Below are positions 1 to 12,617 of a DNA stretch of 64,000 bases, piece by piece. Below the pieces are notes generated by a model. That model did no database searches, had not been told where the DNA came from, and saw nothing but the letters and a program-made list of their open reading frames with translations. Made by a program: the position numbers and the translations under genes. Numbering within the stretch: the first letter of the stretch is position 1; the number at the start of each line of letters is the position of its first letter. This DNA comes from Noviluteimonas lactosilytica. GTDB taxonomy: Bacteria > Pseudomonadota > Gammaproteobacteria > Xanthomonadales > Xanthomonadaceae. The DNA is taken from contig NZ_JAJGAK010000001.1 of assembly GCF_020866925.1 (NCBI RefSeq), positions 372,001 through 436,000 on the forward strand. Direction: 5' to 3'.

Positions 1-71
1 TCGCGCAGTGCGGAAAGGCTGCGGCCTTTCGGCTCGGGTGCGGTGCCTTCGGGGACGTTGCGCTTGGGCAT
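1..71 (-). CDS. N-terminal fragment of an unidentified protein
   Basis: An ATG at 71 opens a frame that runs off the left edge and gives 23 residues beginning MPKRNVPEGTAPEPKG. It starts 21 nt after the lhr stop on the same strand, so it is probably co-transcribed with lhr. Too little is present to name a family. Confidence 0.4.
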   Translation of the reverse strand, partial: MPKRNVPEGTAPEPKGRSLSALR

Positions 72-92
72 GGGCGCAAGCGTCTCGCAGGG

Positions 93-4484
<4,392 letters not shown>

Positions 4485-4524
4485 CGCCGGGGAATTATGC
4501 GACCTGGGATGTGAATCCACGACT

Positions 4525-4646
4525 GCGGGGAAACGGGAAACATGAAGCGGGAAACGGGAAAATGAACGGCGCTTCGACCGACGGACCCACGAGCCGAATC
4601 GAGCGCCAATCTCCCGTTTCCCGCTTCATGTTTCCCGTTTCCCCGC
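4525..4646. repeat. 35-bp perfect inverted repeat (GGGAAAC-rich)
   Basis: The arms 4525-4559 and 4612-4646 are exact reverse complements (35/35) separated by 52 nt. Each arm carries the unit GGGAAAC three times in slightly different spacing. The element fills the gap between the cfa stop and the lhr start, both on the minus strand. It has no U-tract typical of an intrinsic terminator. A REP/MITE-like element or a transcript-stabilising hairpin is possible. It is unrelated in sequence to the CAGGGGTCAGAG palindromes elsewhere in the window. Confidence 0.8.
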
Positions 4647-4652
4647 GCGGGT

Positions 4653-5804
4653 TCAGCGCGGCGCCACATACCCCCCCGGCACCCCCATCGGCGACAACAC
4701 CACCTGCCACAGATGGATATGCCTCGACCGGAAACTCGCCATCGACCCCGCGAGATAGAACCGCCACATCCGCCGGAAGCGCTCGTCGTACCGCGACGGC
4801 AATCGATCCCACGCCGTTTCGACGTTCTCGCGCCAGGCCTGCAGCGTGCGGTCGTAGTCGGCGCCGAAGTTGTGCCAGTCCTCGATCACGAAGCGGCCTT
4901 CCGCTGCGGCCGCGATCTGCTTCGCCGACGGCAGCATCGAGTTCGGGAAGATGTAGCGCGCGATCCACGGATCGGTGTGGTCGACCGACGTGCTGCCGCC
5001 GATCGTGTGCAGCAGGAACAGGCCGCCGCCGGGTGCATCGGGTGCGAGGCAACGGCGCGCGACGTCGAAATACTCCGGGTAGTTGCGCACGCCCACGTGT
5101 TCGAACATGCCGAGCGAGAACACGCGTTCGAAGCCGCCGTCCGAGGCATCGAGTTCGCGGTAATCCTGCAGGCGGATCTCGATCGGCAGGCCCGCGCACA
5201 GCGCGCGCGCGTATTCGGCCTGCTCGCGCGACACCGTCACGCCGACGCCGCGCACGCCGTAACGCTCCGCGGCGAACTTCAACGCTTCGCCCCAGCCGCA
5301 ACCGATGTCGAGCACGCGCATGCCCGCGCGCAGGCCGAGCTTGCGGCAGACGAGATCGAGCTTGGCTTCCTGCGCGGCGTCGAGATCGATTGCGTCGCGC
5401 CAGTAACCGCAGCTGTACACCAGTCGCTTGCCGAGCATCGCGCGATACAGGTCGTTGCCGAGATCGTAGTGGCGTTCGCCGACTTCGAAACTGCGCGCGC
5501 CCGACTGCATGTTCAGCAAGCGCGCGCGCAACGCATCCCAGACTTCGCCGACGCCGCGTACCTTCTGGTCGATGTCGGCCGTCAGCAGGCGGAACAACAT
5601 GCCGTCGAGATCGCCGACGTCCCACCAACCGTCCATGTACGACTCGCCGAGCCCCAGCGAACCCTGCGCGAGCACGCGACGAAAGAAACGCGCGTCGCGG
5701 ATGCGCGGATCCCAGGCTTCCGCCCCGCCCGCGCGCGTGTCGTCGACCCACAGGTCGGCGTCGTGGAACAGCTGCTCGATGCGATGGCGGAAAGGATGCG
5801 GCAT
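4653..5804 (-). CDS. cfa: cyclopropane-fatty-acyl-phospholipid synthase
   Basis: SAM-dependent methyltransferase that converts unsaturated acyl chains of membrane phospholipids to cyclopropane acids. Its 383 aa match E. coli Cfa (382). The SAM-binding glycine motif VLDIGCGWGE lies near residue 167. Other family signatures are YDLGNDLYRAML, the active-site Cys in YSCGYW, GMFEHVG, and the C-terminal YDRTLQAW and RMWRFYL segments. It begins 24 nt after the DUF3298 lipoprotein stop on the same strand, suggesting one transcript. The downstream boundary is a large inverted repeat. Confidence 0.95.
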   Translation of the reverse strand: MPHPFRHRIEQLFHDADLWVDDTRAGGAEAWDPRIRDARFFRRVLAQGSLGLGESYMDGWWDVGDLDGMLFRLLTADIDQKVRGVGEVWDALRARLLNMQSGARSFEVGERHYDLGNDLYRAMLGKRLVYSCGYWRDAIDLDAAQEAKLDLVCRKLGLRAGMRVLDIGCGWGEALKFAAERYGVRGVGVTVSREQAEYARALCAGLPIEIRLQDYRELDASDGGFERVFSLGMFEHVGVRNYPEYFDVARRCLAPDAPGGGLFLLHTIGGSTSVDHTDPWIARYIFPNSMLPSAKQIAAAAEGRFVIEDWHNFGADYDRTLQAWRENVETAWDRLPSRYDERFRRMWRFYLAGSMASFRSRHIHLWQVVLSPMGVPGGYVAPR

Positions 5805-5828
5805 GGCGTTCCTCGCGCCCGCGTTTCC

Positions 5829-6674
5829 TCAGCCGCCGCGGAACAATGACCGATACGCGGGCGCGACGTGCGGCAGCAGCACCTCGGCGGGCACGTCGAC
5901 GGTCTGCGTGCCGTCGGCGTAAGGCCCGACCTGGTACGGCGGGAACACGAAGCGCAACGCGTCGATGCGGCCATCGCGGCCCACGCGCGGCTCGAATTCG
6001 GAGAACGCGTCGGCCTTCGGCTCGGTGCCGTCGTCGATCATGCGCGTCGCATCCTTGAGCATGTCGGCGCGGTTTTCGGCGGGCACGTCGTCGGCGTCGA
6101 TGCGTTGCGACAACGCGGTGTGCAACTGCTCGCGCACGAAATCGGAGATCGCCTGCCAGCCCTGCGGATCCGGCACCAGCTGGGCGGAGGTGAGCATCGC
6201 GTTGCGTTGCGGCAGCCACACCCAGCGCGCGATCAGCGGCGAACCGTGCGCGCCGCCGGTGTAGAGGCTGCCGTCGGCGCCGATCGCGACGAGGTTCGGC
6301 GAATCGACGAGCGTCGTGTACGCCAGGCTCAACTCGTACGGCGCCGTCGGCGTGTCGTTGCCGAGGCCTTCGACCGAATCCATCAGGTCGCGGCGCGCTT
6401 CGCCCGCGTAACGCGTGAGCGCGGCGACGAGGCCCGGATAGGGCGCGGCTTCCTTCGGATAGCTGATGCCGATGACGTAACGCGGCGTGGTTTCGACGAC
6501 GTCGGCCAGCGACGCTGCGGCGGACGTCGAGGCAGCGGCCGGCGCGGTGGCCGTGCTCGAAGCGCCGGGTGTGGCGGGCGCCGAGGGCGCGGGCGCCTGG
6601 CGGTTGCAGGCGGCAAGACCCGCCGCAAGGAGAACAGCGGTCATGCAGGAACCGGCGAAAGCACGGCGAATCAT
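5829..6674 (-). CDS. DUF3298-type lipoprotein
   Basis: A 281-aa lipoprotein. The signal peptide ends in the lipobox LAAC near residues 21-24, followed by an Ala/Pro/Ser/Thr-rich linker to about residue 55. The folded part contains SYPKEAAPYPGLVAAL, GGAHGSPLIARW and FPPYQVGPYADG, typical of the DUF4163/DUF3298 (RsiV-like) extracytoplasmic domain. The role is unknown; homologues include extracytoplasmic ligand-binding domains. It is divergent from the TPR gene across a 154-nt intergenic region that should hold both promoters, and it probably leads an operon with cfa. Confidence 0.8.
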   Translation of the reverse strand: MIRRAFAGSCMTAVLLAAGLAACNRQAPAPSAPATPGASSTATAPAAASTSAAASLADVVETTPRYVIGISYPKEAAPYPGLVAALTRYAGEARRDLMDSVEGLGNDTPTAPYELSLAYTTLVDSPNLVAIGADGSLYTGGAHGSPLIARWVWLPQRNAMLTSAQLVPDPQGWQAISDFVREQLHTALSQRIDADDVPAENRADMLKDATRMIDDGTEPKADAFSEFEPRVGRDGRIDALRFVFPPYQVGPYADGTQTVDVPAEVLLPHVAPAYRSLFRGG

Positions 6675-6828
6675 TGCGGCAGTCCATTGGCGCGGGGGTC
6701 GCGGCGCAAATTATCGCCAGTGGCGTGATGCCTGAATACACCTGCCGACGATCGGCATGCAGTCCGCACGCTGACCCCTGCCGGCTGCCCTCCACGTTGT
6801 CCGGCTTGCTACCGCCCGGGAGTCGAGA

Positions 6829-8922
6829 GTGTCCTTCTTCGAGGAACTCAAGCAGCGCCGCGTGTTCCGCGTCGGCACGGTGTACCTGGTGGTGGCCTGG
6901 GTGGGCATCCAGGCCGCTTCCATCGCCCTGCCCGCGTTCGACGCGCCGGCGTGGGCCCTGCGCGTGCTCATCCTCCTGTTCGCGCTCGGTTTTCCACTGG
7001 CGCTGCTGTTGTCCTGGGCGCTCGACGTCACCCCGGAAGGCCTGCGCTTCACTGCCGGCAAGGTCGGCAACAAGCGCATGGGCGGGGTGTGCGCGGGATT
7101 GGCGGTGCTGGCGGTGCTCTGGTACTTCCAGGGCCAGCCGGCGTTCCGCCGCGCGCAGGCGCCGGAGCGTTCGATCGCCGTCATGCCGTTCGACAACATG
7201 AGCGGCAATCCCGCCAACGACTACTTCAGCGACGGCCTGGCCGAGACCACGCTCGACATGCTCTCGCAGGTGCCCGACCTGAAGGTCATCGCGCGCACCT
7301 CGTCGTTCGCGTTCAAGGGCAAGCCGACGGACATGCGCGAAATCGGCCGCAAGCTCGGCGCCGCGCACTTGCTGGAAGGCAGCGTGCAGCAGGCCGGCGA
7401 CACGGTGCGCATCACCGTGCAGTTGATCCGCGCGAAGGATGGCGCGCACCTGTGGTCGCAGCGCTACGACCGCAAGGTCACCGATGTCTTCCGCATCCAG
7501 GACGAGATCGCGACCTCCGTCGTCGATGCGCTCGCGTTGAAGCTGCCGGAGTCGACGCAGCGGCGACTGGTGCAGAAACGCACCGACAACGTCGCCGCGT
7601 ACGACGCCTACCTCAAGGGCATCGCGTTGATGCCGCGACGCGGCACGGCCGAACTGCGCGAAGCGCTCGGCCACTTCGAACGCGCGATCGCGCTGGACCC
7701 GGAATACGTGCGCGCTTACGTCGGTGCACACGACTGCATCCACCTGCTCAACATCTACGGCGGCGGCGTGGAAGACGAACTCAAACAGAAAGGCGCGCGC
7801 TACCTCGAACGTGCGATGGCGCTCGGCCCGAACCTCGGGGAGGCGCACGTGTCGAAGGGCGTGGCGCTGGAAAACACCGGTAACCCGGAGGCCGCCATCG
7901 CCGAATACCGTCGAGGCCTCGCACTGTCGCCCGGTTACGCGAGCGGCTGGCAATGGCTCGGGGAAATCACGGCGTTCACCTACGGCGACTACAACCAGGC
8001 GTTGCCGTTGCTTGCGAAGGCGCGCGAACTGGATCCTTTGTCGCCGGTGATCAACGGCACCTACCTGTTCCATCTCGCGCAGAGTGGCCGCGTCGAGGAA
8101 GCCTTGACCGGCATGGACGCATCGATCGCCGAAAATCCGCGCGTCGCGCGCAGCTACGACGATCGCGCGTTCGTCCACCAGATGCGCGGCGACCTGGTCG
8201 CCAGCCTCCGGGATTCCAAGCGCGAAGGCGAACTCGATCCGAAGGCTTACGGCATGCGTTCGAATCGCTGCATGACGCTCATGGACTTCGGCGCGCTCGA
8301 CGACGCCGAAACCTGCTTGCGACCGCTGGTGGCGGCGTCGCCGAATGCGGCTTTCGCGCAACTCACGCAGGCGCGGCTTGCGTACTTCCGTGGCGACCTG
8401 GGCACTGCCGAGCGTTTCGTGCTGGCGACCAAGGAGGCGCAGGGCGTGCCGTTCTACGTCGCCGCGATCCGGATGCGCCGCAACGATCCGCAGGGCGCAC
8501 TCGCGATCTACAAGTCGATGCTGCCCGAGGTGCTCGCCGAGTCGCGCGCGCCCCGCCCCGGCGAGGCGACCGATGCCATCTACGCGGGCATCGCGTTGAT
8601 GCGGACGGGCGAGGACGCGCGGGGTCGGCGACTGGTCCACGCTGCGCTGGCCGCCATTCGCGACCGCCCCCACATGGCGGCGGCTGCAGGCCGCGGATGG
8701 ATGGAAGTGATCGCGCACGAAGCGATGGGCGATCGCCCGGCGGCATTGGCCGCGTTGCAACGCGGCGTCGACGCCGGCTTCGCGCAGTTGATCGCCGGCA
8801 TGGACGCCGACCCGATGCTCGCCGACCTGCGCCGCGACCCGCGGTACGAACGCATCCTCGCGCCGTCGCGTGCGATGGCGCGGGCGCAGGTGGATGCCGC
8901 GCGCGAGGCGGGGCTGCTTTAA
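6829..8922 (+). CDS. membrane-anchored TPR protein with TolB-N/FlgO-like domain
   Basis: A 697-aa protein starting at a GTG. The N-terminal module FFEELKQRRVFRVGTVYL precedes three hydrophobic segments (about 17-37, 44-66 and 84-104). This architecture is common in xanthomonad signalling proteins and adenylate-cyclase relatives. Residues 118-250 (RSIAVMPFDNMSGNPAND, LLEGSVQQAGDTVRITVQLI) match the periplasmic FlgO/TolB-amino-terminal-like domain that often precedes TPRs. The rest, about 260-690, reads as TPR-type helical repeats. No catalytic motif is visible. A scaffolding or regulatory role at the inner membrane is inferred. A REP palindrome begins 10 nt after the stop. Confidence 0.8.
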   Translation: MSFFEELKQRRVFRVGTVYLVVAWVGIQAASIALPAFDAPAWALRVLILLFALGFPLALLLSWALDVTPEGLRFTAGKVGNKRMGGVCAGLAVLAVLWYFQGQPAFRRAQAPERSIAVMPFDNMSGNPANDYFSDGLAETTLDMLSQVPDLKVIARTSSFAFKGKPTDMREIGRKLGAAHLLEGSVQQAGDTVRITVQLIRAKDGAHLWSQRYDRKVTDVFRIQDEIATSVVDALALKLPESTQRRLVQKRTDNVAAYDAYLKGIALMPRRGTAELREALGHFERAIALDPEYVRAYVGAHDCIHLLNIYGGGVEDELKQKGARYLERAMALGPNLGEAHVSKGVALENTGNPEAAIAEYRRGLALSPGYASGWQWLGEITAFTYGDYNQALPLLAKARELDPLSPVINGTYLFHLAQSGRVEEALTGMDASIAENPRVARSYDDRAFVHQMRGDLVASLRDSKREGELDPKAYGMRSNRCMTLMDFGALDDAETCLRPLVAASPNAAFAQLTQARLAYFRGDLGTAERFVLATKEAQGVPFYVAAIRMRRNDPQGALAIYKSMLPEVLAESRAPRPGEATDAIYAGIALMRTGEDARGRRLVHAALAAIRDRPHMAAAAGRGWMEVIAHEAMGDRPAALAALQRGVDAGFAQLIAGMDADPMLADLRRDPRYERILAPSRAMARAQVDAAREAGLL

Positions 8923-8931
8923 GAGCAGGAG

Positions 8932-8988
8932 CAGAAACAGGGGTCAGAGCACTATTTCGCAGAAATAGTGCTCTGACCCCTGTTTCTG
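8932..8988. repeat. REP-type palindrome, copy 1
   Basis: Perfect hairpin with 27-bp arms (8932-8958 and 8962-8988) and a 3-nt loop, built on the core CAGGGGTCAGAGCAC. The same core occurs at 37.3, 48.8 and 61.9 kb. It sits just after the TPR gene and just before a separate intrinsic terminator. Confidence 0.9.
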
Positions 8989-8993
8989 ACCCC

Positions 8994-9025
8994 AAAAAAA
9001 AACCCCGCCGAGGCGGGGTTTTTTT
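8994..9025. terminator. bidirectional intrinsic terminator
   Basis: GC-rich stem CCCCGCC/GGCGGGG (9003-9009 and 9012-9018) flanked by A9 on the left and T7 on the right. It can therefore work for the TPR gene (plus) and for the cold-shock gene (minus), which converge here. Confidence 0.85.
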
Positions 9026-9072
9026 CGGTCGACCTGCGCATCTCTGCGCCGGTCGCTCGTGAGTTCAGTGCC

Positions 9073-9282
9073 TTAGACGGCCTGGACTTCGTCGGCCTGC
9101 AGGCCCTTCTGGCCCTGCACAACCTTGAAGGTCACGCGCTGGCCTTCCTGCAGCGACTTGAAGCCGGTGCCCTGGATGGAACGGAAGTGCACGAAGAGGT
9201 CCGGGCCGGATTCCGGGGTGATGAAGCCGAAGCCCTTGGCGTCGTTGAACCACTTGACGGTGCCGGTCTGACGATCGGACAT
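9073..9282 (-). CDS. cold-shock domain protein (CspA family)
   Basis: A 69-aa single-OB-fold nucleic-acid-binding protein. It has RNP1 KGFGFITP and RNP2-like LFVHFRSI, with the usual start [15 protein letters not shown]. Family members act as RNA chaperones or antiterminators. The ATG at 9282 is chosen because AAGGAG lies just upstream and because the extra upstream in-frame residues are not conserved in such proteins. About 210 nt separate it from rluF, enough for the long regulated 5' leader seen in many csp genes. An intrinsic terminator follows. Confidence 0.95.
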   Translation of the reverse strand: MSDRQTGTVKWFNDAKGFGFITPESGPDLFVHFRSIQGTGFKSLQEGQRVTFKVVQGQKGLQADEVQAV

Positions 9283-9491
9283 GGAATTACTCCTTGAAAA
9301 ACAGATTGAATGAGGCACGGCCACCAAGGCGACCGAGACTGTCTAGCAAGGGGTAATGACGCGAACGATGTAGCGGACCGCGGGCTAACGCCTTGATCTA
9401 CCGCATCGGGCCACGATGTACCGTGATCCCGCTTGGAACAGTGCGCGCACCTTACCCTACTTTCACGCGAAAGTGTGAATGCGAGTTCACG

Positions 9492-10205
9492 TCACCACTC
9501 GGTCCGCTGCGGCAACAGGGCCCGCAACTCCGGATCCGTGAGGTTCCGCCACTGCCCGGGCTTGAGGTGGCCGAGCTTCACGCTGCCGATCCGCACGCGC
9601 ACCAGCTGCTTCACGCGGTGCCCGAAATGCGCCGCCATCAGGCGGATTTGCCTGTTCAGGCCCTGGGTGAGCACGATGCGGAAACCGAAACGGCCGAGCT
9701 TGCCGGTCTTGCACGGCAGGGTCATCTGCCCGTGCACCGGCACGCCGCGGGCCATGCCGCGCAGGAACTCGTCGGTGACCTGGTGGTTGATCGCGACCAG
9801 GTACTCCTTCTCCAGCTTGTTCTCGGCGCGCAGGATCTCGTTGACGATGTCGCCGTTGGAGGTGAGCAGGATCAGCCCCTCCGAATCCTTGTCCAGGCGC
9901 CCGATCGGGAAGATGCGCTCCTGGTGGCCGATGAACTCGACGATGTTGTCCTTCACGTCCAACTCGGTCGTGGAGGTGATGCCGACCGGCTTGTTGAGCG
10001 CGATGTAGACGTGCCGGCGCTTGCCCGGCGCGGCCGAACGCGCACGCAGCGCTTCGCCGTCGACCAGGACCTTGTCGTCTTCGCCCACTTCGGCGCCGAC
10101 GCGGGCGCGCACGCCGTTGACCTGGACGCGGCCTTCGGCGATCAGGCGGTCGGCTTCGCGGCGCGAACAGGCGCCGGTGTCGCTGATGAATTTGTTGAGG
10201 CGCAT
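9492..10205 (-). CDS. rluF: 23S rRNA pseudouridine synthase, RluF-like
   Basis: A 237-aa RsuA/RluF-family enzyme that isomerises uridine in 23S rRNA. An N-terminal S4 RNA-binding domain (RLNKFISDTGACSRREAD, residues 2-60) is followed by LNKPVGITST and the catalytic GRLDKDSEGLILLT motif, with Asp near residue 104. The C-terminal GLNRQIRLMAAHFG loop is typical of the family. The relatively short size and the GITST and GLNRQIRLM variants point to RluF rather than RluB or RsuA. It starts 9 nt from the downstream end of the upstream GNAT gene, so the two are probably co-transcribed. Confidence 0.88.
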   Translation of the reverse strand: MRLNKFISDTGACSRREADRLIAEGRVQVNGVRARVGAEVGEDDKVLVDGEALRARSAAPGKRRHVYIALNKPVGITSTTELDVKDNIVEFIGHQERIFPIGRLDKDSEGLILLTSNGDIVNEILRAENKLEKEYLVAINHQVTDEFLRGMARGVPVHGQMTLPCKTGKLGRFGFRIVLTQGLNRQIRLMAAHFGHRVKQLVRVRIGSVKLGHLKPGQWRNLTDPELRALLPQRTEW

Positions 10206-10214
10206 CCGCGCATT

Positions 10215-10517
10215 CTACGCGCGGAGGTCCTCGTACTCGGGGTGCTTGAGCAGCCAGGCCGCGGAGTAGGAGCAGGCCGGGCGGATCGTCAGGCCGTCGG
10301 CGCGCGCCCACTCGAACACCGCATGTATCAGTTCGCCTGCGATGCCGCGGCCGGCGATGGCGTCGGGCACGCCGGTGTGCAGGATCGTGACGCGGTTGCC
10401 TTCGCGCTGGTAGACGGTTTCCGCCTGCACGCCGTCGACGGTCACGGTGAAGCGGTCCGCATCCGCCTCGTGGCGGATGCGGGACGCGATGGACTGCGGG
10501 GTGTCGTTGTTGTTCAT
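10215..10517 (-). CDS. short GNAT-family acetyltransferase (YjdJ-like)
   Basis: A 100-aa minimal GNAT fold. The acetyl-CoA loop segment is VPDAIAGRGIAGELIHAVFE, followed by GLTIRPACSYSAAWLLKHPEY, the C-terminal signature of the small YjdJ/COG2388 acetyltransferases. The substrate is unknown. The ATG at 10517 is preceded by a GAGG ribosome site; a longer in-frame extension adds low-complexity Arg-rich sequence and is not favoured. Confidence 0.85.
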   Translation of the reverse strand: MNNNDTPQSIASRIRHEADADRFTVTVDGVQAETVYQREGNRVTILHTGVPDAIAGRGIAGELIHAVFEWARADGLTIRPACSYSAAWLLKHPEYEDLRA

Positions 10518-10533
10518 GGCCTCGATGGTGCCA

Positions 10534-11181
10534 TCACTCGCGGGCGTCGCGCTTGCCCTGCACCGCCCGTTCGACGCCGGCATTGCCGGCCGCGATGTTC
10601 TGCGAACCCGTTTCTTCCTGCGCACGGCCGACCGCGCGGTCTCGCGCTTCGTCGGACTGGAAGCCCGAATGCGGCACGTCGTGCCCGCCCTCGTGGCCGA
10701 TGTGCTGCCACGGCGGCGATTGGCGATCGCGCTCGTGCTTTTCGGCCAGCAACTGGCGGGTGTTCTCGAGGGCCTGCTCGGGCGTGATGCCCTTCGAACG
10801 CGGCGCCTTGCGGGGTGCGGGCTTCCTGGCGATGGTCTTCTTCGAAGCGGTCTCCTTCGATGCGGTCTTCTTCGAAGCTGCCTTCTTCGATGCAGCCTTC
10901 TTCGATGCAGCCTTCTTCGAAGCGGCCTTCTTCGACACGACCTTCTTCGCAGCGGTCTTCTTCGAAGCGGTCTTCTTCGACGCGGCCTTCTTCGCCGGCG
11001 CGCGGCGCGCGGCGGTCTTCTTCGAAGCGGCCTTGCGGGTCGCGGCCTTCTTCGCGACGACGCGCTTCTTCGCGGCCTTCTTCGCGACCTTCTTCGCGGC
11101 GGCTTTCTTCGTGGCCTTCTTCGCCGACTTCTTCGCGGCCTTCTTGCCCGTGGCCTTCCTCGCGGACTTCTTCATCGCCAT
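10534..11181 (-). CDS. histone H1-like Lys/Ala-rich DNA-binding protein with C-terminal stress-type tail
   Basis: A 215-aa basic protein. Residues 1-130 are tandem KKAASKK/KKATKKA-type pentapeptide repeats resembling bacterial H1-like proteins (AlgP, HC2), which bind DNA through disordered lysine-rich tails. From about residue 130 the composition changes to a conserved-looking acidic/polar domain with TPEQALENTRQLLAEKH, then HIGHEGGHDVPHSGFQSDEA. A GACGAGG ribosome site precedes the first ATG. It lies between the GNAT and rhomboid genes on the same strand. Nucleoid compaction or transcription modulation is inferred; what the C-terminal part does is not evident. Confidence 0.8.
   Translation of the reverse strand: MAMKKSARKATGKKAAKKSAKKATKKAAAKKVAKKAAKKRVVAKKAATRKAASKKTAARRAPAKKAASKKTASKKTAAKKVVSKKAASKKAASKKAASKKAASKKTASKETASKKTIARKPAPRKAPRSKGITPEQALENTRQLLAEKHERDRQSPPWQHIGHEGGHDVPHSGFQSDEARDRAVGRAQEETGSQNIAAGNAGVERAVQGKRDARE
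10831..11172. repeat. 15-bp tandem repeats in histone-like gene
   Basis: On the plus strand the unit approximates TTCTTCGAAGCGGCC, repeated with drift, encoding (G/A)-A-S-K-K blocks. Such arrays are prone to length change by slippage, so protein length probably varies between strains. Confidence 0.8.
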
Positions 11182-11245
11182 TGGCGCTACCTCGTCAGGA
11201 CCCGACGTCCGGATACCACGCCGGACGTTGAGCGCGGGTGAGCGT

Positions 11246-11857
11246 TCAGAGGAACGACGGCGACATCAGCCTCGCGAGGAATGTCGAGAACACCGATGGG
11301 TCGACCACCAGCGCGCAGGCGGTGCCGAACGCCGCGCCCCAGAAATGCGCGCTGTGGTTGACGTTGCCGTGCGCGCCGTGCTGGTCGGCCCACCACGAGT
11401 AGCCGAGGTACAGCACGCCGAACACGATCGCCGGCACCGGGATGAACATCACCCCGATCATCCCCCACGGATTGAGCAGCACGTAGGTGAACAACACCGC
11501 CGACACCGCGCCCGACGCGCCGAGGCTGCGATAGCGCGCGTCGTGCCGGTGCCTGGCGTAGGTCGGCAGGATCGCGACCAGGATCGCCGCGATGTAGAAC
11601 AGCGGATACGCCAGCGGCCCGGCGGCGTCGGCGTAGAACGTTTCCGCACGCGGGCCGAAGAAGAACAGCGTGATCATGTTGAACAGCAGGTGCATCCAGT
11701 CGGCATGCACGAACGCGTGCGTGACGAGCCGGTCGTACTGGCGGTACTTGTCGATCGCCGGCGGCCACAGCGTCAGGCGATCGAGCAATCGCGGCCGCTC
11801 GAACGCGAGCCACGACACGACCACGGTGATGCCGATCAGGATCCAGGTCTGGAACAT
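11246..11857 (-). CDS. rhomboid-family intramembrane serine protease
   Basis: A 203-aa polytopic membrane protein. Rhomboid signatures are HADWMHLLFNMITLFFFG, the catalytic serine motif GASGAVSAV near residue 115, and the catalytic histidine in AHFWGAAFG near residue 176. About five to six hydrophobic segments are visible. The family cleaves transmembrane helices within the bilayer; no substrate can be inferred. It begins 3 nt after the GST stop, so it is likely co-transcribed with GST. Confidence 0.92.
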   Translation of the reverse strand: MFQTWILIGITVVVSWLAFERPRLLDRLTLWPPAIDKYRQYDRLVTHAFVHADWMHLLFNMITLFFFGPRAETFYADAAGPLAYPLFYIAAILVAILPTYARHRHDARYRSLGASGAVSAVLFTYVLLNPWGMIGVMFIPVPAIVFGVLYLGYSWWADQHGAHGNVNHSAHFWGAAFGTACALVVDPSVFSTFLARLMSPSFL

Positions 11858-11860
11858 GCG

Positions 11861-12526
11861 TCAGGCCGTCGCGGTCGCCGGGGCGTTGGTCCACTCGGTG
11901 AGGCCTTCGGCCTCGTAGAGGCGTGCGAACGCCGGCCGCGCGCGCATGCGCTGCGCGAACGCGTTCAAGTGCGGCCAGTCGGTCGCCGGGCGCGGCATGC
12001 TGCGCGTCCAGCGCATCAGCATCGCCAGGTACAGGTCGGCGGCGCTGACGGTGTCGCCCAGCAGGTACGGCCCGTGCTCGGCGATGCGCGTGTCGAGGCG
12101 CTCCCACGCCGCGGCCAGGCGCGGTGCGACGGAAGCGCGCACGTTGTCGGCGTTCGCCTCGCCCGCGGGTTCGTGCGGATACCACCACTGGCGTAGCAAC
12201 GGCTGCACCGCATTGGCGAGGTGGAACATCCACTGGTGGTAGTCGGCGCGCAGCGGATCGTCGTGCGCGGGAGCGAAGCGATGCTGCGGGTCGCGGTCGG
12301 CGAGCGTCATCGCCAACGCGGCGGCCTCGAAACGCGGCACGCCATCGAGCACCAGCGTGGGCACCACGCCGTTCGGATTGAGCTTGAGGTATTCGGGCGA
12401 ACGCTGCGCACCCGCGGCGGTGTCGACCAGGCGCAGTTCGTGCGGCATGTCGAGCTCGAGCATCAACCAATGCACCACCATGCTGGCGGCACCGGGGGCG
12501 TAATACAGGACGGCGTGCTGCGTCAC
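11861..12526 (-). CDS. glutathione S-transferase family protein
   Basis: A 221-aa cytosolic GST fold. The thioredoxin-like N-terminal half includes LYYAPGAASMVVHWLMLE and the cis-proline segment NPNGVVPTLVLDG. The C-terminal helical domain has GPYLLGDTVSAADLYLAMLM, matching the N-capping box and hydrophobic staple of GSTs. An upstream divergent M14 peptidase gene shares a 91-nt intergenic region. Substrate unknown. Confidence 0.9.
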   Translation of the reverse strand: MTQHAVLYYAPGAASMVVHWLMLELDMPHELRLVDTAAGAQRSPEYLKLNPNGVVPTLVLDGVPRFEAAALAMTLADRDPQHRFAPAHDDPLRADYHQWMFHLANAVQPLLRQWWYPHEPAGEANADNVRASVAPRLAAAWERLDTRIAEHGPYLLGDTVSAADLYLAMLMRWTRSMPRPATDWPHLNAFAQRMRARPAFARLYEAEGLTEWTNAPATATA

Positions 12527-12617
12527 GGTCGCTCTTTCCTTTGGCAGGGGCGCCCATCATATCGGTCGCTTACGTCATCGTCGTCTAACATCAGCGGCTG
12601 TTTCCCCTCGCCTCCCG

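Noticed and set aside
4495-8760. Long minus-strand frame (1421 codons) across cfa, the lipoprotein and the TPR gene
   Set aside because: It crosses three recognisable genes in other frames and has only Arg-rich low-information sequence.
8932-8988. Palindrome copy 1 as an ordinary rho-independent terminator
   Set aside because: A separate GC stem with T-run follows at 8994-9025, and the same palindrome recurs within a coding region (61918-61973), so it is better called a repeat element.
9283-9491. Riboswitch upstream of the cold-shock gene
   Set aside because: A long leader is plausible for csp genes, but no specific conserved element could be recognised by eye.
10831-11172. Possible CRISPR-like regular repeats
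   Set aside because: The repeats are contiguous, 15-bp, in frame with lysine-rich coding, and have no spacers.
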